A stretch of DNA of 64,000 bases from assembly GCF_001570545.1 (NCBI RefSeq), contig NZ_BBXD01000008.1, positions 1 to 64,000 of the forward strand, written 5' to 3'. This DNA comes from Herbidospora mongoliensis (lineage in GTDB: Bacteria; Actinomycetota; Actinomycetes; Streptosporangiales; Streptosporangiaceae). The translations under genes were made by a program, and so were the position numbers. The notes under the pieces were generated by a model, which had not been told where the DNA came from, made no database searches, and saw only the letters and a list, made by a program, of their open reading frames with translations. Shown here in pieces: positions 8,541-22,760 of the stretch; positions within the stretch are counted from its first letter, which is position 1; every line of letters begins with the position of its first letter.

Positions 8541-8819
8541 CTAGCTCCCTTGCTTGTCGTGGGGTCGAGGGGGCACGGGATCGAACCCGCCGGGGTGGAA
8601 GGGATGGCATCGGCCGATGCGGCGGATGGTCAACCACAACCCGCGCAGCGCCCCGTGCACGGCGATCGCCTCGAGGCCGTACGCGCTGCAAGAGGGAAAG
8701 AAACGGCACCGAGGCCCCAGGAGGGGACTGATGAACGCCCGGTAGAACCTGATCGGGACGATCAACACGCGGGCAGCCGTCGAGACCGGCGTGACCGGCT
8801 GGGGCTGCTCGGTTGTCAT
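8541..8819 (-). CDS. yidD: Membrane protein insertion efficiency factor YidD
   Basis: A 92-residue YidD (UPF0161). It carries the family pattern [21 protein letters not shown] followed by YGLEAI and [15 protein letters not shown], with three conserved cysteines. It is a small amphipathic membrane-associated protein that assists YidC-dependent insertion. Its ATG overlaps the rnpA stop codon (ATGA), and it ends 5 bp before the yidC start, so the three are translationally linked. Confidence 0.95.
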   Translation of the reverse strand: MTTEQPQPVTPVSTAARVLIVPIRFYRAFISPLLGPRCRFFPSCSAYGLEAIAVHGALRGLWLTIRRIGRCHPFHPGGFDPVPPRPHDKQGS

Positions 8820-9172
8820 GACCGTCCGTCCCGCGGCCGCCGCAGGAGTCGTTCGAGCGCGACATCGAGATCGGCGGCCAGGTGCTCGCTGCGCGCGGAC
8901 GCAGCCGGTGGATTGGCGCGTACCACCAGCAGGCTACCTCCCGGAAGGAGGTGCAGACGTGCCCGCATCAGGTGTCTGAGTCTTCGTTTGACCCTGTTCC
9001 TGGTGACCGCGTCGCCCACGGCCTTGCTGACGACGAACCCGACGATCGGGGTCTCGTCACCCTCCACAGCGGTGAAGTGCACGACCAGGGAGGGCCGACC
9101 GGCGCGGCGCCCACGTCGGATCGCCTCGGCGAACTCCTCGCCTCGGCGCATACGTGAAGCGGGCGGGAGCAC
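8816..9172 (-). CDS. rnpA: Ribonuclease P protein component
   Basis: A 118-residue RnpA, the protein subunit that helps the RNase P RNA mature tRNA 5' ends. The basic RNR signature [12 protein letters not shown] lies in the middle, and the N-terminal aromatic/basic [19 protein letters not shown] segment is typical. A GTG start ([10 protein letters not shown]) is chosen because AAGGAA lies about 8 nt upstream and related proteins begin at this point; an in-frame TTG would add six residues. It lies between rpmH and yidD. Confidence 0.94.
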   Translation of the reverse strand: MLPPASRMRRGEEFAEAIRRGRRAGRPSLVVHFTAVEGDETPIVGFVVSKAVGDAVTRNRVKRRLRHLMRARLHLLPGGSLLVVRANPPAASARSEHLAADLDVALERLLRRPRDGRS

Positions 9173-9193
9173 CGGATACTTCCTTAACAAGTA

Positions 9194-9219
9194 GCCCGCC
9201 GTCAGAGGTGACGGCGGGC
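9194..9219 (-). terminator. Hairpin between rpmH and rnpA
   Basis: A perfect 11-bp stem (GCCCGCCGTCA with TGACGGCGGGC) and a GAGG loop in the rpmH-rnpA gap. It could partly terminate or stabilise the rpmH message, which would explain more L34 than RNase P protein from one operon. Confidence 0.7.
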
Positions 9220-9241
9220 GGGGCTGCTACGAGGTGCCGGG

Positions 9242-9379
9242 TCAGACGGTGATCTCGTGACGACCCTTGCGGCGGCGGGCGGCCAGGATGGCGCGACCGG
9301 CGCGGGTCCGCATGCGCAGCCGGAAGCCGTGGGTCTTCGCGCGACGGCGGTTGTTCGGCTGGAAAGTACGCTTGCTCAC
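9242..9379 (-). CDS. rpmH: Ribosomal protein L34
   Basis: A 45-residue L34 beginning [15 protein letters not shown] and ending [11 protein letters not shown], the full family length. It starts at a GTG with GGAG 7 nt upstream and ends in TGA. It is the first gene of the leftward operon and diverges from dnaA, as in nearly all bacteria with this origin arrangement. Confidence 0.98.
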   Translation of the reverse strand: MSKRTFQPNNRRRAKTHGFRLRMRTRAGRAILAARRRKGRHEITV

Positions 9380-9833
9380 GATGGGCTCCAGGCTAGATGT
9401 GCCCTGTCGTTAGGGCGGTTAGACCAAAGTTTACGACCCACCGGGCGCTGGGCATGCGAAAGAGCCGTCCCGAGATAAGCCGACCGGGTCACGTTACGGG
9501 CTACACGCCCGAATGGTCAAACCGGCACCCGGAATCGCGCATAGTTATCCACAGGCTGTGGAGTTATCCACAATCCTCTTGGTCATCCACACCCTGTGGG
9601 CAACGACTGCCAGTAGGCTGTGGACAACGTCTTGAAGGCAGGTCGCGCACAGCGCTACTGTCAGGCCTTCTGGCCTTCCTCCACACCCAGAGCACCTGTG
9701 GATCTCCTGTGGATCATTTGTGGAAACTCACAGCGGAGGCCGGCGCCACCGGGACCGGACCGGGTGAGGCGGGTGTGGAAAACGATACGCGGCAAGCTTT
9801 TGCGGGGGCCGCGTCAGGGAGGAGTGCCGAACG
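9380..9833. promoter_or_regulatory. rpmH-dnaA intergenic region with DnaA boxes
   Basis: This divergent promoter region contains TTATCCACA twice (9545-9553 and 9564-9572), TCATCCACA (9583-9591) and TGTGGACAA (9619-9627). Weaker boxes lie near 9700 (CTGTGGATCTC, CTGTGGATC, TTGTGGAAA). It is suited to dnaA autoregulation and may act with the dnaA-dnaN cluster as one arm of a bipartite origin. No promoter hexamers were firm enough to call. Confidence 0.85.
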
Positions 9834-11480
9834 GTGGACGGCGTCGACCTCAACCAGTTGTGGGCAAGAGCGCTCACCACTCTCCTGGACCAGGGCGTCT
9901 CGGGGCAGCAGCGCGCATTTCTGCAGATGACGCAGCCATCGGGGCTGATCAACGACACGATTCTGCTGGCCGCGCCCAACGACTTCGCGAAGGAAGTCAT
10001 CGAGGTGCGGCTCCGCCCCCTCATCGCCCAGGCGCTGTCGCAGGAGTTCGGCCGTCCGGTCCGCATCGCGGTGATGGTCGATCCGACGGCCACGCAGGCC
10101 GAGCCGACCCAGCAGAACTACGGCCGCCCGGGTGGTTTTCCCCAGGGTGGCGGGTTCTCCCCGGCCGGCGGCCCCACCGGTTTCCCCCAAGGCGGCGGTT
10201 TTCCCCAGGCTGGGGATCGCGGTTTTCAACAGCCTGTGCAATCTCCCCAGGGCTTCGGCCAGGGGTTTCATCAGGATCCTCCGGAGCAGCAGGCTGATTT
10301 TCCACAGCCGCGCCCACAGGGAGTCCCCGTTGCGCCGCCGCCCGCGGAGCAGCCGTACACCCAATATCCACAGGCTGCGGAGAACCCCCCGAACAACGAC
10401 AAGGCGCCGCCGCGTTCGGGTGGCAAGACGCCGGGGGAGCCCGCGCGGCTGAACGCGAAGTACACCTTTGAGACGTTCGTCATCGGTGCCAGCAACCGGT
10501 TCGCCCACGCGGCGGCGGTCGCGGTGGCCGAGGCGCCGGCGAAGGCGTACAACCCACTCTTTATCTATGGCGACTCCGGGCTGGGGAAGACACACCTTCT
10601 CCATGCGATCGGTCACTACGCGCAGAGCCTCTATGAAGGTGCGCGGGTGCGCTATGTGAGCTCCGAGGAGTTCACCAACGACTTCATCAACAGCATCCGC
10701 GACCACAAGGCCGACGGATTCCGGGCGCGGTTCCGGGCTGTGGACATCCTCCTCGTGGACGACATCCAGTTCCTTGAGGGCAAGGAGCAGACGCAGGAGG
10801 AGTTCTTCCACACCTTCAACACCCTCCACAACAGCAGCAAGCAGATCGTGATCTCCAGCGATCGGGCGCCGAAACAGCTGGTCACGCTGGAAGACCGGCT
10901 CCGGAACCGCTTCGAGTGGGGGCTGATCACCGACGTGCAGCCGCCCGAGCTCGAGACCCGCATCGCGATCCTGCGCAAGAAGGCGATCCAGGAGGGCCTG
11001 GCCGCGCCGCCCGACGTGCTGGAGTACATCGCCAGCCGGATCGCCACCAACATCCGCGAGCTCGAAGGCGCACTGATAAGGGTGACGGCCTTCGCGTCGC
11101 TCAACCGGCAGTCCGTGGACATCGGGCTGACCGAGATCGTGCTGAAGGACCTCATCAGTGAGGACAGCTCCAGCACCGAGATCACCATCGCGCTCATCAT
11201 GTCGACCACCGCCGAGTACTTCGGCGTCTCGCTCGACGACCTCTGCGGCGGATCGCGGTCGCGGGCCCTCGTGGTCGCCCGTCAGATCGCCATGTATCTG
11301 GCCCGGGAGCTCACCGATCTCTCGCTGCCGAAGATCGGCGCCCAGTTCGGCGGACGTGACCACACCACTGTTATGCACAGCGAGCGCAAGATCCGCTCCC
11401 TGATGGCCGAGCGCCGGTCGATGTACAACCAGGTCAACGAGCTGACGACCCGCATCAAGCAGCGCGCGCGCAACGCTTGA
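9834..11480 (+). CDS. dnaA: Chromosomal replication initiator DnaA
   Basis: A 548-residue DnaA. Domain I (about 1-85) is followed by a long Gly/Pro/Gln-rich domain II (about 88-205, with repeated FPQGGGF-like units), as in other actinomycetes. The AAA+ domain III has Walker A GDSGLGKT near 246 and Walker [10 protein letters not shown] near 305. Domain IV carries the DnaA signature [11 protein letters not shown] near 509. It binds DnaA boxes and melts the origin. The start is a GTG with GAGGAG 9 nt upstream. It is flanked on both sides by DnaA-box clusters. Confidence 0.98.
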   Translation: MDGVDLNQLWARALTTLLDQGVSGQQRAFLQMTQPSGLINDTILLAAPNDFAKEVIEVRLRPLIAQALSQEFGRPVRIAVMVDPTATQAEPTQQNYGRPGGFPQGGGFSPAGGPTGFPQGGGFPQAGDRGFQQPVQSPQGFGQGFHQDPPEQQADFPQPRPQGVPVAPPPAEQPYTQYPQAAENPPNNDKAPPRSGGKTPGEPARLNAKYTFETFVIGASNRFAHAAAVAVAEAPAKAYNPLFIYGDSGLGKTHLLHAIGHYAQSLYEGARVRYVSSEEFTNDFINSIRDHKADGFRARFRAVDILLVDDIQFLEGKEQTQEEFFHTFNTLHNSSKQIVISSDRAPKQLVTLEDRLRNRFEWGLITDVQPPELETRIAILRKKAIQEGLAAPPDVLEYIASRIATNIRELEGALIRVTAFASLNRQSVDIGLTEIVLKDLISEDSSSTEITIALIMSTTAEYFGVSLDDLCGGSRSRALVVARQIAMYLARELTDLSLPKIGAQFGGRDHTTVMHSERKIRSLMAERRSMYNQVNELTTRIKQRARNA

Positions 11481-12078
11481 TTCACAGCCTGTGGATAACC
11501 CTGTGGATCACGGAACACTTCTCTGACGTGCTGAGCGCACGTATCACTTAGATCAACAGGCCACGCCGGGCTGTGGACAAGTCTGTGGATAACCTGTGGA
11601 AAAACCCCCCTCCAGCGGTGGATAACCTGTGGACACGCTGTGGATGGCCTGTGGGTAGTGGAAAAAACACACTCCGTGTTGGGCGTGTCTCGTGTGGACA
11701 ACCTGTGGATAAGCTGTGGGTAACCGGTGGATAACTGGGTGCAAACCTGTGGACGCGTTGTGGGTAACTAAAAGTTATCCCCAATGCGCTCTAAGTAATC
11801 CACAGTCTGTCCACAAGCCCTGTGGAAAAAAAACAGCACCTGACCTGCAGATATAGGTGTTGTCCACAGTTTCCACAGCCCCTATTAAGACTGCTGATAT
11901 CTCCACCTAGAGGAAAGTCAAGAGCAACCTTCGGGCTGAGCTCGGAGCAAAAAATCCCGGAGTTGACACCTCCCGGCAAGCGACGAAGATGGGCAGTCAC
12001 ACCCCGAGCCCCGCGTCGCCGCTCCCCCAGTCGTCACTGCCCGACGCCGTCCCTACCCACCACAGGAGGCTGATCCAC
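11481..12078. other. oriC: oriC, dnaA-dnaN intergenic origin
   Basis: Dense DnaA boxes. Perfect or consensus copies are at 11490-11498, 11572-11580, 11584-11592, 11695-11703, 11706-11714 and 11860-11868 (TTGTCCACA in the last). Near matches are at 11502, 11595, 11617, 11628, 11641, 11652, 11717, 11728, 11775 and 11796. Most read TGTGGAYAA in the left part, and the orientation flips near 11770. An A-run (11826-11833) and AT-richer sequence to about 11910 mark a likely unwinding element. There is no gene inside. Confidence 0.95.
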
Positions 12079-13215
12079 GTGATGTTCCGGATCGACCGAG
12101 ACGTGCTCGCCGAAGCCGTCGCGTGGACGGCACGCAGCCTCCCCGCCAGGCCCTCGGTGCCCGTCCTCGCCGGTATGCGGCTCGAGGTCACCGAAGACCA
12201 GCAGCTCAAGCTGTCCGGGTTCGACTACGAGGTCTCCGCCGAGGTCACCCTCGACCTGCAGACCGGCGAATCCGGTGTGGTGCTCGTGTCGGGCCGGCTG
12301 CTCGCCGAGATCACCCGGGCTCTTCCTGCACAGCCTGTGGATTTCGTGGTGGAAGGCGCCAAGGCGGTCGTGACCTGTGGAAGCGCCCGGTTCACCCTGC
12401 TGACCATGCCGGCGGAGGACTATCCCTCGCTCCCGGCCATGCCGCCGGCCGCGGGCCGGATCGGCAGCGACACGTTCGCCTCGGCCGTCGCCCAGGTGGC
12501 CACCGCCGCCGGCAAGGACGACACGCTGCCGATGCTGACCGGCGTCCGCATGGAGATCAACGGCGACACGGTCACGCTGGCCGCGACCGACCGCTACCGG
12601 CTGGCCGTGCGTGAGCTCAAGTGGCAGCCCGACCAGCCCGACTTCCAGGCGATCGCGATGATCCCGGGCCGGACCCTCGCCGACACCGCCAAGTCGCTGG
12701 TCACCGGCGCCGAGGTCGAGGTCGCCCTGAGCTCCGTGGGCGGCACCGGCGAAGGCATGATCGGCTTCAGCAGCTCCGGGCGGCGCACCACGACCCGGCT
12801 GCTCGACCCCGAGTTCCCCAAATACCGCTCGCTGCTGCCGACCGAGTTTTCCTGCCATGCCGATCTGGTCACCAGCGCCTTCGTCGAGGCCGTCAAGCGC
12901 GTGGCCCTGGTCGCCGAGCGCAACACCCCGGTCCGGCTGGCCTTCCGGGGCGACGAGGTCGTGCTTGAGGCGGGCAGCGGCGACGAGGCACAGGCTGTGG
13001 AAGTCCTGCCGGTCGAGTTCACCGGCGACGAGATCAACATCGCCTTCAACCACCAGTTCCTGCTCGAGGGCCTCGGCGCCATCGATTCCGACGTTGCTCG
13101 TCTGCAGTTCACCACCTCGACGAAGCCCGCCATCCTCACAGGTGGAAAACCTGTGGAAGATGGGGGCATACCTGACTACCGCTACCTGATCATGCCCATT
13201 CGCCTCTCCAGTTGA
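12079..13215 (+). CDS. dnaN: DNA polymerase III sliding clamp (beta subunit)
   Basis: A 378-residue beta clamp with three repeated domains, forming the dimeric ring that tethers the polymerase. The N-terminus (MMFRIDRDVLAEAV) and C-terminus (DYRYLIMPIRL) match the family, and the latter contributes to the partner-binding pocket. A GTG at 12079 is chosen because AGGAGG lies 9 nt upstream; the adjacent ATG at 12082 is an alternative, and the frame also runs upstream without homology. Several TGTGGA motifs occur inside the gene. Confidence 0.97.
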   Translation: MMFRIDRDVLAEAVAWTARSLPARPSVPVLAGMRLEVTEDQQLKLSGFDYEVSAEVTLDLQTGESGVVLVSGRLLAEITRALPAQPVDFVVEGAKAVVTCGSARFTLLTMPAEDYPSLPAMPPAAGRIGSDTFASAVAQVATAAGKDDTLPMLTGVRMEINGDTVTLAATDRYRLAVRELKWQPDQPDFQAIAMIPGRTLADTAKSLVTGAEVEVALSSVGGTGEGMIGFSSSGRRTTTRLLDPEFPKYRSLLPTEFSCHADLVTSAFVEAVKRVALVAERNTPVRLAFRGDEVVLEAGSGDEAQAVEVLPVEFTGDEINIAFNHQFLLEGLGAIDSDVARLQFTTSTKPAILTGGKPVEDGGIPDYRYLIMPIRLSS

Positions 13216-13293
13216 TCAAATCCGTATGATCAACCCTCGGGTCGGGTAGGCGAGTCGGCGTGACCGTAGATGGAACCCTGAGGGAGAGCTCTC

Positions 13294-14241
13294 ATGCAGA
13301 TCGGCATGATCGGCCTGGGCAAGATGGGCGGCAACATGGCCGAGCGGCTGCGCCGCGGTGGCCATGAGGTCGTCGGCTACGACCGTGATCCCGACGTCAG
13401 CGACGTCGGCAGCCTGAAGGAACTCGTCGACCGCCTGGAGGCGCCCCGCGCCGTCTGGGTGATGGTCCCCGCCGGTGAGCCCACCCGGGCGACCATCGCG
13501 TCCCTGAGCGACGCGCTCTCCACCGGTGACGTGATCATCGACGGCGGCAACTCCCATTACCTCGACGACCAGAAGCACGGCAAGGAACTCGCCGAGAAGG
13601 GCCTGCGGTTCGTCGACGTGGGCGTCTCCGGCGGCGTGTGGGGCCTGGAGAACGGCTACGCCCTGATGGCGGGCGGCGAGGCCGACGACATCGCGCACCT
13701 CCAGCCGATCTTCGACACTCTCAAGCCCGAGGGCCTCGACGGGTTCGTCCACGCCGGATCGATCGGCGCGGGCCACTTCGCCAAGATGGTTCACAACGGC
13801 ATCGAATACGGCATGATGCAGGCCTTCGCCGAAGGCTGGGAGCTGCTCGAGGCCACCGACATCGTCACCGATGTGCCTGGAGCGTTCAAAAGCTGGCGCC
13901 ACGGCACGGTCATCCGCTCCTGGCTGCTCGACCTGCTCACCCGGGCGCTCGACGAGGACCCCGGCCTGGAAGACCTCAGGGGCTACGCCCAGGACTCCGG
14001 AGAGGGCCGCTGGACCGTCCAGGCGGCGGTCGACCACGCCGTGCCGCTGCCGGTCATCACGGCCGCGCTCTACGCCCGCTTCGCCTCCCGGCAGGACGAC
14101 TCCCCGGCGATGAAGATGGTCGCCGCGCTCCGCAACCAGTTCGGCGGCCATGCCGTCACCGCCGCCGAGGGTTCGTACGAGAAGGGCGCCGACTCCCCGG
14201 GCGCGGCCGACAGCACCGTGCGCGAGGCCAACGGCTCCTGA
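13294..14241 (+). CDS. gnd: 6-phosphogluconate dehydrogenase, short decarboxylating form
   Basis: A 315-residue enzyme with an N-terminal Rossmann motif (MIGLGKMGGNMAERL, 5-19). The family signature IIDGGNS (about 76) and the substrate-site KMVHNGIEYGMMQ (near 165-177) carry the conserved Lys-His-Asn. It oxidises 6-phosphogluconate to ribulose-5-phosphate, making NAD(P)H in the pentose phosphate pathway. The ~300-residue short form is usually NAD-preferring (known of the family). Its position between dnaN and recF is an actinomycete trait. Confidence 0.95.
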   Translation: MQIGMIGLGKMGGNMAERLRRGGHEVVGYDRDPDVSDVGSLKELVDRLEAPRAVWVMVPAGEPTRATIASLSDALSTGDVIIDGGNSHYLDDQKHGKELAEKGLRFVDVGVSGGVWGLENGYALMAGGEADDIAHLQPIFDTLKPEGLDGFVHAGSIGAGHFAKMVHNGIEYGMMQAFAEGWELLEATDIVTDVPGAFKSWRHGTVIRSWLLDLLTRALDEDPGLEDLRGYAQDSGEGRWTVQAAVDHAVPLPVITAALYARFASRQDDSPAMKMVAALRNQFGGHAVTAAEGSYEKGADSPGAADSTVREANGS

Positions 14242-14260
14242 TCCGGCCCCGCTGACTCGG

Positions 14261-14290
14261 ACGGGCTCCCGCTTCACGGCGGGAGCCCGT
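14261..14290 (+). terminator. Terminator after gnd
   Basis: A perfect 12-bp stem (ACGGGCTCCCGC with GCGGGAGCCCGT) and a 6-nt loop, 19 nt after the gnd stop and 13 nt before the recF ATG. It separates the two transcription units, or attenuates read-through into recF. Confidence 0.75.
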
Positions 14291-14303
14291 TACCGTTACC
14301 GGC

Positions 14304-15476
14304 ATGTTCACCGCCCACCTGTCGCTGACGGACTTCCGGTCCTACCCCACCGCCGAGCTGGCGCTCGAACCCGGGGTCACCGCCTTCGTCGGACCCAACG
14401 GGCAGGGCAAGACCAATCTGGTCGAAGCCATCGGCTACGTCGCCTCCCACGCGTCGCACCGGGTGGCGACCGACGCTCCTCTCGTACGCCATGGCGCCCC
14501 CCGGGCCGTCATCCGCGCGCAGATCGAGCGTGACCAGCGACGGGCGCTGGTCGAACTGGAGATCAACCCGGGCAAGGCCAACCGCGCCCGGGTGAACCGC
14601 TCGCCGGTCTCCCGGGCCAGAGACGCGCTCGGCGTGCTGCGGACCGTCCTGTTCGCCCCCGAAGACCTTGCCCTGTCGAAGGGCGACCCCTCAGAACGCC
14701 GCAAGTTCATGGACGACCTCCTCGTGGCCCGCCACCCCCGGTTCGCCGGCGTCCGGGCCGACTACGACCGCGCCCTCAAGCAGCGCAACGCCTTGCTCCG
14801 GACCGCCTCGCAGGCCCGTCGCAGGAGCCCCCGGCGGCAGATGGACGACGCGGCCTTCGCCTCGGCCGGCGCCGGGGACGCGTTGTCCACCCTGGAGGTA
14901 TGGGACGCCCACCTGATCCGCCACGGCGCCGAGCTGCTCGCCGCCCGGCTGGACCTGGTGGAGAACCTGCGACCTCTCGTGGCCAAGGCGTATGCGGAAC
15001 TGGCGCCCGGTTCGGTGCCGGCGCAGATCGACTATCGATGGTTTTCCACAGACGACGCCGACCTGGGGACGGATCGAGCGGAACTCGCCGTACGGTTGGG
15101 GCAGGCGCTGGCCGAGGCGCGGGCGCAGGAGATCGAGCGGGGGGTCACCCTCGTGGGTCCCCACCGGGATGATCTGCTGCTGCGGCTCGGTGAGCTGCCG
15201 GCGCGCGGCTACGCCAGCCACGGCGAGTCGTGGTCGTTCGCGCTGGCGCTGCGGCTGGCCGCCTACGACCTGCTGCGTGCGGAAGGGGGCGATCCGGTGC
15301 TGATCCTCGACGACGTGTTCGCCGAACTCGACTCTCAGCGTCGTCGCCGGCTGGCCGAGATCGTCGCCCCGGCCGAGCAGGTTCTGATCACGGCGGCGGT
15401 GGCGGAAGACGTACCGAAAGAACTGAGCGGTGCCCGGTTCGACGTCGCGGAGGGGAGTGTGACCCGTGTCGGGTGA
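14304..15476 (+). CDS. recF: DNA replication and repair protein RecF
   Basis: A 390-residue SMC-like ATPase that helps load RecA at gaps together with RecO and RecR. Walker [10 protein letters not shown] lies at 30-38, the ABC-type signature region near [18 protein letters not shown], and Walker B is [13 protein letters not shown]. Residues 5-15 ([11 protein letters not shown]) match the family start. It overlaps the following dciA by 11 bp, indicating coupled translation. Confidence 0.97.
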   Translation: MFTAHLSLTDFRSYPTAELALEPGVTAFVGPNGQGKTNLVEAIGYVASHASHRVATDAPLVRHGAPRAVIRAQIERDQRRALVELEINPGKANRARVNRSPVSRARDALGVLRTVLFAPEDLALSKGDPSERRKFMDDLLVARHPRFAGVRADYDRALKQRNALLRTASQARRRSPRRQMDDAAFASAGAGDALSTLEVWDAHLIRHGAELLAARLDLVENLRPLVAKAYAELAPGSVPAQIDYRWFSTDDADLGTDRAELAVRLGQALAEARAQEIERGVTLVGPHRDDLLLRLGELPARGYASHGESWSFALALRLAAYDLLRAEGGDPVLILDDVFAELDSQRRRRLAEIVAPAEQVLITAAVAEDVPKELSGARFDVAEGSVTRVG

Positions 15477-15972
15477 CGATCCGAAGGAGTCGGCGGCCAA
15501 AGGGGCGGCGCTGGCGCGCGAAAAGCTCGCCCAGGCCAAGGCCGACGCCCAGCGGCGGGGGCAACTTCCGCGTACCGAGCCCAGAAAGAAGAAGGGGCCC
15601 AAGCGGGATGCCGGTGATCCGCTGACCTTCGGGGCCGCGATCGCCGATCTTCTGGCCTCCCGGGGGTGGGAGGAACCGGTGGCGATCGGAGGTGTTTTCG
15701 GTCGCTGGCGGGAGATCGTCGGGGCCGAACTCGGGCTGCACACCCGGCCCGAGGCGTTCGAAGACGGCGAGGTGATCGTCTCCGCCGACTCGACGGCATG
15801 GGCCACTCAAGTACGTTTGCTCGCCCCGACCCTGGTCAGAAGGCTGAACGAGGAGCTGGGAGAGGGAACGGTGACGGCTGTGAAGGTCCGCGGGCCCAAC
15901 CTCGCGCCGCCTCGACAGGCGGGACACATCCGAGTGAAGGGCAGTCGAGGGCCCGGTGACATTTATGGCTGA
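15466..15972 (+). CDS. dciA: DUF721 protein, replicative helicase loader DciA
   Basis: A 168-residue protein with a Lys/Ala-rich flexible N-terminus (about 1-50) and a DUF721 domain (about 50-140, including [20 protein letters not shown] and [12 protein letters not shown]). DciA is the ancestral loader or partner of DnaB and is essential in mycobacteria. A GTG start lies inside recF. The short basic tail fits DNA binding. The recF-dciA-gyrB order is standard for actinobacteria. Confidence 0.9.
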   Translation: MSGDDPKESAAKGAALAREKLAQAKADAQRRGQLPRTEPRKKKGPKRDAGDPLTFGAAIADLLASRGWEEPVAIGGVFGRWREIVGAELGLHTRPEAFEDGEVIVSADSTAWATQVRLLAPTLVRRLNEELGEGTVTAVKVRGPNLAPPRQAGHIRVKGSRGPGDIYG

Positions 15973-18254
<2,282 letters not shown>

Positions 18255-18292
18255 ACCGAGGCAGCCGAACCCCACCCTTGTGAAGGATTGAC

Positions 18293-20826
<2,534 letters not shown>

Positions 20827-20830
<4 letters not shown>

Positions 20831-21708
20831 CCAACTCGGGCAAGACGAATACCGGGGCGGCCAAGAAACCGGCGTCTACCTCGGCTGCCTCGTCGATGCG
20901 TGACGGGGTATCCGCCCGGATCGACGGCGAGAACGACACGGCTGAAACTCCCAAGGCTGCGGCCGGACCACCGGCCCCCGGGCCGGCCCAGGGACCGAGT
21001 CAGGGCCCTCCTCAGAAGAAGGAGACTCCCAGGGCGCCTCAGAGCGCTCGGGATCAGCCCAAAGACGACCCCAAGACCGACGACTCCACTCTTCGCATCC
21101 GCCCCACGTCGGGCAGCGACAACAAACCGTGGTCGCGGCCACAGTCGCCCAACGGCGACCAGAACCGCACGGCCAGTGATGAGCCGACGGCCGCCTTCAA
21201 GGCGCCCCGCCTGCCCACGCCGGTCTCGGCTCCCGAGCCGATCGTGACCACGTCCCGGTCGTCGGTGGAGCAGGCCGCGGCTGAGCGCCCCGTCCTTTCC
21301 ACGTCCGCTCCGAAGGACTCCTCCGGACGGGCGCCGCGCAAGGCCCACCTGGTGCTGCGGCGCGTCGAGCCGTGGTCGGCCATGAAGTTCAGCTTCGTGG
21401 TGTCGCTGGTGTGCTTCGTCGTGCTGTTCGTGGCCGTGGCGGTGCTCTACGGGGTGCTGTCGGCCATGGGCGTGTTCGACGCGTTCGTGCAGGCGGTCAA
21501 CCAGCTGACGCAGGGCGAGGGCGGGGCCGCGGCCTCGTTCAACATCGCGACCTGGTTCGAGCCGGTGCGGATTCTCGGATACACGGCTCTGCTCGGGGCC
21601 GTGAACGTGGTGCTCATCACCGCGCTCTCGACCCTCGGCGCTGTGATCTACAACCTGAGCGCTGACCTGGTCGGCGGCGTCGAAGTGACCTTCTCCGAAG
21701 CCGAGTAG
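20827..21708 (+). CDS. DUF3566 membrane protein
   Basis: A 293-residue protein. The first ~180 residues are low-complexity, Pro/Ala/Ser-rich and presumably cytoplasmic and disordered. The C-terminal DUF3566 domain starts at [20 protein letters not shown] and has two hydrophobic segments flanking a short loop ([18 protein letters not shown]). It is translationally coupled to gyrA. The family is conserved next to gyrA in actinobacteria (known context); its role is not settled, and a link to cell-envelope growth or gyrase is only inference. Confidence 0.9.
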
Positions 21709-21720
21709 CTGTAGACGTGA

Positions 21721-21746
21721 TTCCGCGGTGCGACCACACCGCGGAA
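21721..21746 (+). terminator. Terminator of the gyrBA-DUF3566 unit
   Basis: A perfect 10-bp stem (TTCCGCGGTG with CACCGCGGAA) and a 6-nt loop, 12 nt after the DUF3566 stop and 44 nt before the tRNA. Confidence 0.75.
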
Positions 21747-21790
21747 CACGGTAAGCTTTACCTCGTCGCCGCGCGAAAGCCGGTTTACGA

Positions 21791-21864
21791 GGGGCTATAG
21801 CTCAGACGGTTAGAGCGCTTCCCTGATAAGGAAGAGGTCCCAGGTTCAAGTCCTGGTAGCCCCA
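21791..21864 (+). tRNA. tRNA-Ile(GAT)
   Basis: 74 nt with a 7-bp acceptor stem (GGGGCTA with TAGCCCC), D arm GCTC...GAGC, anticodon stem CTTCC/GGAAG around loop CTGATAA (anticodon GAT at 21825-21827) and T arm CCAGG-TTCAAGT-CCTGG. The discriminator is A; the CCA end is not encoded. tRNA-Ile after gyrA is typical for actinobacteria. The tRNA-Ala that often accompanies it is not present here. Confidence 0.97.
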
Positions 21865-22291
21865 CGTTCGGAGATGGGAGACCTGTGGTTGGTGGCCTTT
21901 GGGCCACCTTCCGCGGGTCTCCTTCCTCGTTTATACGGGGGGACGACCCCCCGAGCCCCCCGATGCGAGAGGGCTTCGCCCCCTCGCGCTTCCCCTGGCC
22001 GCTTTGCGTCCTTGCGTCGCTGTCGCTCCGGGTCGCTTCGCTCTCTTGCGAAGGGCTCCGCCCCTCGCGCTCTCTGGAAAGCCTCGCTTCGCTCGGGGGG
22101 AATTAGCTTCCTTTTCTGTTACGGCTTCGCCTGGCTGGCCACTCGACTTCTGCTGGCTGCCCGATTGCTCAAGATCGATGTGGTTCGTGAAGTCATGACT
22201 AGCCCACCTAGATCCACGCGGAACGCATAATCGCGGTCGGGAGTTGGTGTCCGGGGAGTATCGGCTGAGAGCTGGTTCGCCCGACAAAGAG
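21865..22291. repeat. Hairpin-rich intergenic island with dispersed-repeat copy A
   Basis: No gene is supported. The stretch 21915-22105 is a run of short G/C inverted repeats (GGGGGGACGACCCCCC, GAGGGCTTCGCCCCCTC, GAAGGGCTCCGCCCCTC). At about 22113-22140 lies TGTTACGGCTTCGCCTGGC, the core of a repeat also found near 30845 and 61668. An upstream CTTCGCTCGGG motif is shared with the 61.6-kb copy. Probably an extragenic palindromic family that tolerates insertion beside tRNA and gene ends. Confidence 0.6.
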
Positions 22292-22313
22292 CGCCCCGCC
22301 GTTTGGTGGGGCG
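22292..22313 (-). terminator. Terminator of the DUF732 lipoprotein
   Basis: CGCCCCGCC pairs with GGTGGGGCG (one G-T pair) around GTTT, 55 nt past the minus-strand stop of the lipoprotein gene. Confidence 0.55.
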
Positions 22314-22367
22314 TTTCGCGCTTTGCTGTCGCACTGTTCGACGTCGAGATCGTCCGGCTCGCACCGG

Positions 22368-22760
22368 TCAGAAGGACGGACAAATGTGCTTCCGGACAGC
22401 CGTCAGAATCCGAGTCGCCTTCGCCGTGCCAAACCCTTCCGGATGGTCGGGAGAGCTGAACCGCTGGTTCGTAAGCTTCACCAGCTGGGCCTTCTCGTCG
22501 GGGTTCTCCTTGACCGAGCTGCACTGGTTCCGGGCCCGGTCCACGGCCTTCTCCTCGTCGCCGTGGACGATGTCCGGATCGATGGCTTCCAGCGCAGCGA
22601 TGAACTTCGCCTGCGTGTCGGTATCCGGTGCGGGCGGGATTCCAATGTCGGCCTCGGCCGATGCGATCGCGTCCGAAGGTGCCGCAGCAGGTTCCGTGAC
22701 CGTGCCGCACCCTGCCGCGAGCACGACAGCTAAGAGGCCGACCAAGGCGAGGGATCTCAT
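22368..22760 (-). CDS. DUF732-like secreted lipoprotein
   Basis: 130 residues. The N-terminus MRSLALVGLLAVVLAAGCG is a lipoprotein signal peptide with lipobox LAAGC (Cys18). The mature part fits DUF732: a helical domain with two cysteines (NQCSSV and KHICPSF) and a FIAALEAIDPDI start. The fold is small, exported and found in many copies in mycobacteria and relatives; no activity is known. It lies alone between a repeat island and a decayed region. Confidence 0.8.
   Translation of the reverse strand: MRSLALVGLLAVVLAAGCGTVTEPAAAPSDAIASAEADIGIPPAPDTDTQAKFIAALEAIDPDIVHGDEEKAVDRARNQCSSVKENPDEKAQLVKLTNQRFSSPDHPEGFGTAKATRILTAVRKHICPSF

Noticed and set aside
9714-11378. Very long minus-strand frame opposite dnaA
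   Set aside because: Shadow of dnaA; no family motif and composition typical of antisense GC-rich frames.
21915-22105. Possible CRISPR array
   Set aside because: The short repeats are inverted hairpins of varying sequence and spacing, not identical direct repeats with spacers; no cas genes nearby.
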